NCBI GenBank assembly: GCA_022559985.1
Contig: JAFJTR010000006.1
Location: 558,001 to 622,000, forward strand
Source of the DNA: Parastagonospora avenae f. sp. tritici 18332-5
Lineage: Eukaryota; Ascomycota; Dothideomycetes; Pleosporales; Phaeosphaeriaceae
Direction of reading: 5' to 3'
DNA: 64,000 nt
Made by a program: the position numbers and the translations under genes. The notes beneath the pieces were generated by a model. The model worked only from the letters and a program-made list of their open reading frames with translations, had not been told where the DNA came from and ran no database searches. This document shows, piece after piece, positions 57,089 through 64,000 of the stretch. Position 1 is the stretch's first letter. The number at the start of each line of letters is the position of its first letter.

Positions 57089-59463
57089 ATGCCTCGCCTT
57101 CTCAAGACCTTGACTGGTCTGTCGCTTGCCTCATTCGCTCTCTCTTCGCCTCTGCAAGCTCTCCAGAATGGTTACGGAAGCCCTTGTGCGGCGGCGAGCG
57201 CTGCTGTCGCGGCAAATGTTTCTCAAACTTTGCCACCTAGAGTACCTGCGCAATTGGCATACGAATGTCTCACATCAGTCCCGTTCAACCAGTCAGCTGC
57301 ACTGGCTCTTGTGGACGGACTTCCTCCGTACTTCAGGTGGCAAAGCAACACGGCGTGGTTAAAAGACCCACCAGAGGAGTATGCAACCAAGGTCCAGCCC
57401 GGCATCGATATTTGGGGCGGCCTTGCAGACATCAGATCGAAGGTTGTGGGCGGAAAGTATGCGAACGAATATGAGGTATATGCTCAAACATTCTTGCAAC
57501 TACACTCACTAACTTGTCACAGTTCGCAATGGAGCTTTACCTCCTGACACAACAGACCCACGACGGTCATTTCGCCTTCATACCGGACGTCATCGGCAAC
57601 ATCTTCAACTTCGCACGACCCGTGCCACTTGTTTCGGTTTCTGCTGACGGCAAGGAGCTTCCAAAACCATACGTGTATGCCGATGTCCTAGCTGAGTCAT
57701 TTGGCAATGCAACATACACTGCTTCCGCGGTTTCAAAGATCAATGGACAGGACGCGAAAGAGTGGTTGGAGAGCTGGGCACAAATTGGTTCTCTCCAGGA
57801 TCGTGACGCGTTATACAACAACATCTTCTACGAGCTTGCCATTGTTTCGCTTGGTCCTTCCGGCGCTGGTGTTGGTACCTTTGCTGGAGGTGGTCGTGGA
57901 CGTTGGATATATCCCAATGCCACTACTGAACTCGCATTCGAGAATGGCACAAGCAGGAGCTACGAAAACTATGCAAGGGTCTTGGTAAACCTTACCGGCA
58001 TCACAGACGGCGAGAGTCTTTACAAGAAGTACTTCACTGGACCGCCGCCGGGTACTAAACCTTCTAACGGCACAACGCCCTCCCCGACTCCATCACCTTC
58101 CCCGACTCCATCACCTCAGCCAAGCCCGATCCCAGCTCCAGGATATCCACCTCCAGTCATACGTGACATCCGCAACCTGATTGGTGGTTACTACCTCGAG
58201 GGCGACTATTCCGATGTCGCTGTCCTCTCTGTTCCATCTTTCGTCGGTGCCGACGGCCCACAGAAGAGCTTCCAAGATACTGCTCTCTCTTTCCTTCAAT
58301 CTGCCAAAGCTGCTGGAAAGAAGAAGCTCGTGATCGACGTGTCTGCGAATGGTGGTGGAACCATTCTCCTTGGCTACGAGCTCTACAAGCTTCTCTTCCC
58401 CAACAACATTGACCATGCAGCTGATGATCGCGTCCGTGCCTTTGAGAGTATCGATCTCATTGGCAAGAAGTTCTCTGACCTCGCTGGTACATTCCCCAGA
58501 GCTCTTGTCAACAAAACGGACAATGAAACTCTTCACTTTCTCGTCGATAACATCGCTGCTGACATATTCAACTACCGCTCCGACATGACCCCCGAGGGCA
58601 AGAACTTTGAAAATTGGGCGGAAAAGTTCGGACCTCTTCAGCAGAGGGGCGACAACTTTACCAACCTCTTCCGCTGGAACTTCAGCGACGTGCTTGTCAC
58701 CTTATACAGCGGCGGCATTAACTTACACGGATACGGTCCGCTGAAGAACTACACCACACAGCCATTCGCAGCGGAAGACATCGTCGTCGTCACCGAGGGC
58801 TACTGTGCGTCGACATGCACCATCTTCTCTGAACTCATGCGCCAGCGTGCAGGCGTCAAGTACATTGCCCTCGGCGGGCGTCCACGCGAGGGCCTCACCC
58901 AAGCCGTCGGCGGTGTAAAGGGCACCAACAACCAGGCATTTGCTTACGTCCAAAACGTGGCGCAATCCATGGTGACCGAGCTGAATAGCACGCTCGAAGA
59001 AAGCCAAATGTACAACCGCACCGAGCTAGGTCAATACTTTGACGACACCGTGTTCAACCGCGCTGCTGTCAACATCACGCCCGGCATCAACTTCCGCGAC
59101 GGCATCCGCAGCAAGGACCTCGCCTCCAACACAGAGGCCACCAACGACATCCCACTGCAATTTGTCTACGAAGAAGCCGACTGCAGGATCTTGTACACCA
59201 AGCCCATGACAACCGACGTTACGAATATCTGGAAAGCCGTTGCTGACACCGCATGGGGCGGCAAGGACCACTGCTTCGCTGGGAGCTTGGGCGGGTACAA
59301 GACGAACTCGCTGGCGAAGCGGGAATTGAGCCTTTCTGAAAGTGTGCTGACCAAGAAGATAAGTGCGTGGAGGAACCAGTTGACTTCGGCGGACTACCCG
59401 CTGGAGGTGTTTACCGATCTGGGCAGGGCCACTTTGGGTGGCGATGGTATCATGTACCCATAG
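57089..59463 (+). CDS. Secreted S41-family (UstP/CPAF-like) protease-like protein
   Basis: Two exons, 57089-57475 and 57523-59463, give 775 residues. The N-terminus (MPRLLKTLTGLSLASFALSSP) is a signal peptide, and many NxT/NxS glycosylation sites follow, so it is extracellular. The probable catalytic His lies in QQTHDGHFAF (about residue 143) and the Ser in TEGYCASTCTIFSELM (about residue 557). KKKLVIDVSANGGG is the S41 strand before the active-site helix. GGRPREGLTQAVGGVKGT follows the Ser. The family is also seen as UstP in the Aspergillus flavus ustiloxin cluster and is related to the chlamydial protease CPAF. An unusual low-complexity insertion of PSPTPSP repeats sits at about residues 308-338, between the two halves. 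Substrate and activity are unknown. There is no DUF3328 (UstY-like) gene or dikaritin precursor nearby, so a RiPP role is unlikely. Confidence 0.85.
58070..58150 (+). repeat. PSPTPSP-coding short tandem repeat
   Basis: Repeats of TCCCCGACTCCATCACC inside the S41-like gene encode a Pro/Ser/Thr linker. The copies are nearly identical and in frame. Confidence 0.75.
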
Positions 59464-62142
59464 TTGGATGATGAGGACAGGCAATACCATATATACACAA
59501 TTCCCGACGGGATCATAATACATGATTGTCTGCAGTTTCATTCACTACCCAATCCTTTATTCCAAAAACACCCAGACTCCCTGTTACTACTCCAGGATTG
59601 TCTCGTCTCGGCTCTTCCCCGCAGAACTAGACTCAACACTTGGCACCAGCCAGACTTTAGACGACCGGCTTGCAACGGTGCACATCAAACAGTAGATCGA
59701 GCAAGAACAAAGGAAAATTTCAAGTAGTTTCAACGGCAAGAATTTCCGTGGCTGAGTGTGTGTTTGTGTGTCTTACGGATCTTATTCCCGACTTGCCTTT
59801 TGGCAGGCCTAAGACACGGTATGGGTCTGAGTCTATGGAAGCGTAATGTAGTGTGGATGTTCAAGATGCACACGGGTAGTCATCGGGAACTGTACGAAGC
59901 CAAGAATGCATTCACTGTAGGTTGAGGCCACTAAATGGTATTTGCAAGAGCATACAGTAGGGTTGAAACTATGTTGATGAGAAAAGAACTGAATATGATG
60001 AGTATGGGCGGGTGATATGCTGGAGTGTTGCAAGACTAACGTGTGCCAAAGAGAATGATGTTACATCAGCCAATGGCACATACGAACCAAGGAACGGGTA
60101 GTCTCACCGAAGCTAGTCAAACTTTATCTTTTCTATGTTGGACGTTGAAAGTTTTAGAAGAGCCTTTTGCACCCGGTATTCGCACGCTGAGGAACTTGGG
60201 GTGTTTAGATTCATGGCGAGAACGGATTGAACACGAGTGGCTGGGTCATACCTGGTCAACACGGGTGCTGCTTCGGAACAAGGTGGCGGATATAGGTTCT
60301 CAGCGGGAGTTGGATCCAATCCTACCTGTGAACGGCCTAGAACCGAACCTTGAGATGTGTAGGTGCCCTACGTGGTTGGACGGCATTCGCCGTTCGAGTC
60401 TGCCTCACCGAACGGTTCTTCGACGTCATCATATGTATGGTTTCTGTAATCTGTAATCCGAAATCTGTAATCGTGGGCAGATGTGTGGTAGGGTAGAGCT
60501 GTGGATCCGGAGCCCAGACCGCGAAGGCTCGGTTTGGCTAGGGTGCAGCGGAACACTGCCTATTCCGTGGGTCGATTGCTGCAGCGTACTCTTGCCCCTG
60601 TACCGAGGGTGCAGATCGCATCTTCAGATGTATGCAAGACTGGGGCGAGTCTCATGTCCAGGCGCAAGCAGCTACTCCGTCTTCTCAGTTGATGCAGCTG
60701 CCCGCGCGTCTGTCAGCTGAGCACGCAAGCCATGTGGCAGGGTTTCCGGACACGACACTGGCCATATAATCGACTCGACTCTGTTCAAACACTGCGGCTG
60801 CAGGATGCCTCCTTGATGGCGCATGGCCAGATCATGGCAAAAAACTTGCGCAGACGAGGTCCCAGACTGCTGGATCGAGGTCGGCGGAGTCGCGAGGAAG
60901 AGGAGATTGCACTCCAGGCAGCGAAGCTGTTGGCGAACGTCTGGACTGCGGTAAACGTGAGGATGCGGGGAATGCAGCAATTCGTGCTCATCCCCCAGCA
61001 GAGAAGTGGTCTTCGTCGCTGGCGACGAGACGTGGTTCGGGCGGCGGGGCTCGACATGGGCGGTCTAGACTGGTCTACGGTTCGGGCCGCGAGACAGCAG
61101 TAGCGACGTTGAACAGCAGCACACACACAGGACACACCGCGGTCATGGAGCCAGACACAAGTGCTGCTTGCAACTGACGGGGCCCAAGGGTGTCGAGGAG
61201 GGGTCACGGCGAGCGGACGGTGAGGGCGTAGTACTCGCCGGATGCGCTGTTGGGACCGGAGCCGTCGGTGGCCGCAAGATGGCTAGAGCAATGAGCACAA
61301 AGTTGTTTATGTGCGGAGGCCCCAGCCCCAAAGGAAGATGCCCAACCTTAGCATGGGATCATGCGAGACGTGGTGCTTCGTGCTGCGCGATTACGTGAGG
61401 CCCCGTGGCTGTGCCTGTCAGCACTTTCGAGGCCGCAGCATCCGGCGTCGCCAAACTCTCAAAGGGCAAAGTTTGCGGGGATACGGCGCAGCAGATGGCG
61501 CGTTCACGGCGTGTTCTCATGTGACTCCGGCGCCGCGGTGGGCAGTCGATAGGCGGGCGGAGAGGGGTTCGCGCCGGGGAGTGGTAGAGGTAGGAGTAGT
61601 GTCGCAGAAAAATTGGCTTCAGTATAGGTGCCAGAGTTGGCCGCACTCGCCATGGCCGTTTGCGTGCGATGGCATGGTGCAGCAACACGCGAGGCCCTGG
61701 GATTGGCGGCGCTGGGCCCCGCGACCTCTCTCGCGACGCCTGAATCGGGCCAAACAAGGGAAATCTCGTCTCACGGCGATCGCGCCTGCCTGGCAAACTT
61801 TTCGGAGGCAGGAGCGACCCAGGGCCCGGGCAGCAGCGTCGCAGTCAGGCCGGTCGCCCAATCATGCGCCCCACAGCTGTCCGCGCCCGCTGACTGGTGC
61901 GGGCCTTGTCTACATCGCTCGATCCTCTTCTCTGGCATCGAACATGTATAAACGCGATCCTGCCTACCCGGATGTGATGCAAAGGCCCTGTCATCCAACC
62001 CACGACACGCACCTGCACTACCATGTACGCAGATCGCTCACCCGACTGCCCTAACGTTGTTCCTCTTTGCTACTTCAGCATCGTCGTCCCTGCCTCGCAG
62101 CAGTCAACACACTTCAGCACCGAAACTCCCACTATCACTCCC
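59464..62142. other. 2.7-kb region with no secure gene
   Basis: Many GC-rich chance frames overlap here on both strands. One, at 60732-61103 on the plus strand, is listed separately at low confidence. Near 60443-60473 a short TCTGTAATC unit occurs three times. Confidence 0.5.
60732..61103 (+). CDS. Possible small hypothetical protein
   Basis: An ATG-started frame of 123 codons, rich in Arg. Its second half looks helical and amphipathic (SREEEEIALQAAKLLANVW, then RMRGMQQFVLIPQQRSGLR). There is no signal peptide and no recognised family. The surrounding DNA is GC-rich, where long frames arise by chance, and another frame of similar size lies opposite. It may be a genuine short gene or an artefact; nothing in the flanks decides this. 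Confidence 0.22.
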   Translation: MWQGFRTRHWPYNRLDSVQTLRLQDASLMAHGQIMAKNLRRRGPRLLDRGRRSREEEEIALQAAKLLANVWTAVNVRMRGMQQFVLIPQQRSGLRRWRRDVVRAAGLDMGGLDWSTVRAARQQ

Positions 62143-62520
62143 ATGTCCGACTTCTCGCCACAAGCCCCTGCCGACCCCATCAACCCTCTACTGGCCTACC
62201 GCGAATCACCTTCAGAGTCCATGTCTGCCTCTCACGACGCCTCGCGTTTCCTCCAGCTACAAACATCCGCTGCCCATCCACGCACTCTGCAACACTCAGA
62301 CAGCTCTAACAGCTCTTCCTCAGCCAGCTCCTTCCCGCCCAACTCCAGGTCCTCCTCCACAGATTCAGGCACTCCTTCTCACCGCGGCAGCATGCCATCC
62401 CCTTCAGTCCTCGCCTGTTGCCGCTGTCGCCGTGAGTCCCTTATGGGGATGATTCAGTTCAGCACCAACACCTACTACTGCAGTCACTGCGCCAGGATGG
62501 TCGGCTACAGCACTGGATGA
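62143..62520 (+). CDS. Small Ser-rich protein with a C-terminal zinc-ribbon-like motif
   Basis: A single exon of 125 residues from MSDFSPQAPADPINPLL; an in-frame ATG at 62023 would add 40 residues of unconvincing composition. The first 90 residues are Ser/Pro/Thr-rich and unfolded. The last 35 residues read VLACCRCRRESLMGMIQF then STNTYYCSHCARMVGYSTG. The two Cys pairs (CRC and CSHC) are spaced like a small zinc ribbon, and this type of ending (YYCxHCARMVGY) recurs in other dothideomycete small proteins as far as can be recalled. The function is unknown. The concentration of conserved-looking residues at the C-terminus next to the stop is the main evidence that the gene is real. Confidence 0.6.
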   Translation: MSDFSPQAPADPINPLLAYRESPSESMSASHDASRFLQLQTSAAHPRTLQHSDSSNSSSSASSFPPNSRSSSTDSGTPSHRGSMPSPSVLACCRCRRESLMGMIQFSTNTYYCSHCARMVGYSTG

Positions 62521-64000
62521 AGAGCATTTCAACTGTACTTTGCTACTCTTTGCATTCTTGCACGCCTTTTTCACCACGCCAGCCGGCCCCCAAGACTCCA
62601 TCATGAGCAGGGCCTGGGCCGAAGTATTACAGACAGCATCTGTCACCACCACACCAAGGACCATTGCCTTGCTCGACGTTTAGCCAAGGCTTACCGGATC
62701 ATTATGGATTCAAGGTTGCCAGTGACCGGCCCGGAGCAAACGTCACAGCCTGCGCAAGAAGTTGGTTTCCTGGGCAGGAAGAGGGTCATGGGGGTTTTGT
62801 TCGTGCAATGCACGTTGGAGCAGTATCAGAAGCTGGTCTTCGCACACGTGCGCTGAGCGCCTGGACCAGCTGGCCTGATCATGACTTGAAACTATGATAC
62901 CCCCTTCGCAGTCAAACTTTGTACACTAGACACTCTTTGCTTTTACGCATGAAGTACAAATCAAAACACTTCTTTTTATCCATATGTGCACTGCACACAT
63001 TTCAAGTCGCCGAACAGCTTTTCTTTTTCGCCCCCGTTTCCCTTCGCCTTCTATCCGCCCTGGGCACCAGCTGCAATCTCGATATAGTGCCGCTTGCCAA
63101 TCTAAATATATTCTGTACAGCGCGATCCGTCGATCTTCGGAAAGTGCTGGTGCTGTCGACCCTGAGACTAGCTGCGAACACCGTAGCCTTGCTGTCAGAA
63201 CGAACTTCAGTTCTTCGATGCCGATGGCCGGCTGACGCATCTGCCGGGATCGTGTACAAGTGAGCAACAGCATGCGTGTAGTCATCAGTCGCAGTGCCGT
63301 TATTCATTCAGTTGGCATGTGAAACCTGTCTCGCAGTTCGTCACTGGGGCACACATACGCAAGACAAGTATCGCCACCTATCCACAAAAAAATGAAACCT
63401 GTCATCGTCTCACGAACGACCATCGAGTTTTCACATTCCCGATCCCAAAATCCCATGCCCCATGTCATGCCGTCGATCTGATGCGGCAATCAATCAGCAG
63501 CGAATGACAGAAGTGATCCGCGCACGGCCTACGACGACGACGCGGGACACTCAGCGCATCACAGCCACTCAGGGACAAAATGATCAATGGCGCTGCAGGA
63601 ACAATGACAAGTGTCGATGCTGAGAGGCAGGTTAAATTGCGCGAAAGGATCCTGGCTGGAGCACGCGCATCGGGACCCGACTTGTGTTTCGCAGATCATG
63701 GCCCGCGTTTCGTGGCGCGCCGTTATCCTTCGATCGATTGCATCGACGCCTCTGTGCGACGCGAATCCCTAAGCCACAATGGAAATAAGAAAACCCCGTA
63801 GATATCTGTTCTCAAGCTTGAGTTTCTGAACTAACAGGGCGGCTGGCATTTCCATCCTGCCTCGGCTCAGCTACTGCAACTTCCTCTCGTTCTCTATTCT
63901 CTTATTTTCCTATCTGCTGAAGAAGAAAAATACGATCAAGGTCACACGCATGATCCCTCAGGCTACACTAACTCCCACACACCCAAGCGCATTGAATTCT
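62521..64000. other. Right-hand end, no gene seen
   Basis: Only short frames without resemblance. Near 62930-63070 the DNA is pyrimidine-rich (TTTCTTTTTCGCCCCCG). The last 170 bases are CT-rich and could be a promoter of a gene beyond the window. Confidence 0.5.

Noticed and set aside
61311..62054. 247-codon plus-strand frame
   Set aside because: GC-rich DNA with Arg/Pro-rich translation, overlapped by several other long frames; no start context or motif supports it.
1..64000. Telomere repeats, CRISPR arrays, intact transposons
   Set aside because: None seen: no TTAGGG arrays, no regular spaced repeats, and no transposase, reverse transcriptase or long terminal repeats.

Overview
The window is nuclear DNA of a filamentous ascomycete, most likely a dothideomycete and probably Pleosporales. 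Genes are split by short introns of 44-113 bases with GT...AG ends, lie on both strands, and are not in operons. An Alt a 1-family protein, a family best known from Alternaria and relatives, comes first. Other families also fit a plant-associated or saprobic mould: an AA9 monooxygenase, a chitin-binding AA5 oxidase, an S41-like protease, a HET-domain protein and a Zn2Cys6 regulator. All splice sites were placed by eye from phase, consensus and family motifs.

Layout. 0-6 kb: Alt a 1-like secreted protein, molybdopterin synthase large subunit, AIM11-like mitochondrial protein, and a secreted protein with five tandem SYTHY repeats. 6-9 kb: an Nvj2/Tex2-type lipid-transfer protein. 9-12 kb: two decayed minus-strand genes. 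The first (8920-10867) keeps its reading frame almost throughout but carries six in-frame stops, each one C-to-T change from a sense codon. 12.4-15.5 kb: a divergent housekeeping pair, NudC and an AP180/CALM-type ANTH adaptor. 15.5-18.5 kb: almost empty. 18.5-21.1 kb: AA9 LPMO and a small charged protein.

22-33 kb looks metabolic: a class III aminotransferase, a cytochrome P450 with an unusual C-terminus, an MFS transporter and a Baeyer-Villiger-type flavin monooxygenase. It could be a small catabolic or tailoring cluster, but no backbone enzyme or dedicated regulator is visible. 32.6-40.3 kb: an RGG/zinc-knuckle protein, a HET-domain protein, an Ure2p-like glutathione transferase and a large AA5 oxidase with three CBM18 modules. 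40.3-44.4 kb is gene-poor.

44.4-64 kb: a disordered protein with a small zinc-ribbon-like centre, an eight-exon MFS transporter whose start codon is out of frame, phosphopantothenate-cysteine ligase (CAB2), a seven-exon Zn2Cys6 regulator, a secreted UstP/CPAF-like S41 protein and a small protein ending in a zinc-ribbon-like C-terminus. No tRNA, rRNA, CRISPR array, telomere repeat or intact transposon was recognised. The strongest unusual signals are the stop-riddled gene relic, the P450 variant and its neighbourhood, the frame-broken transporter start, and the repeat-bearing surface protein.
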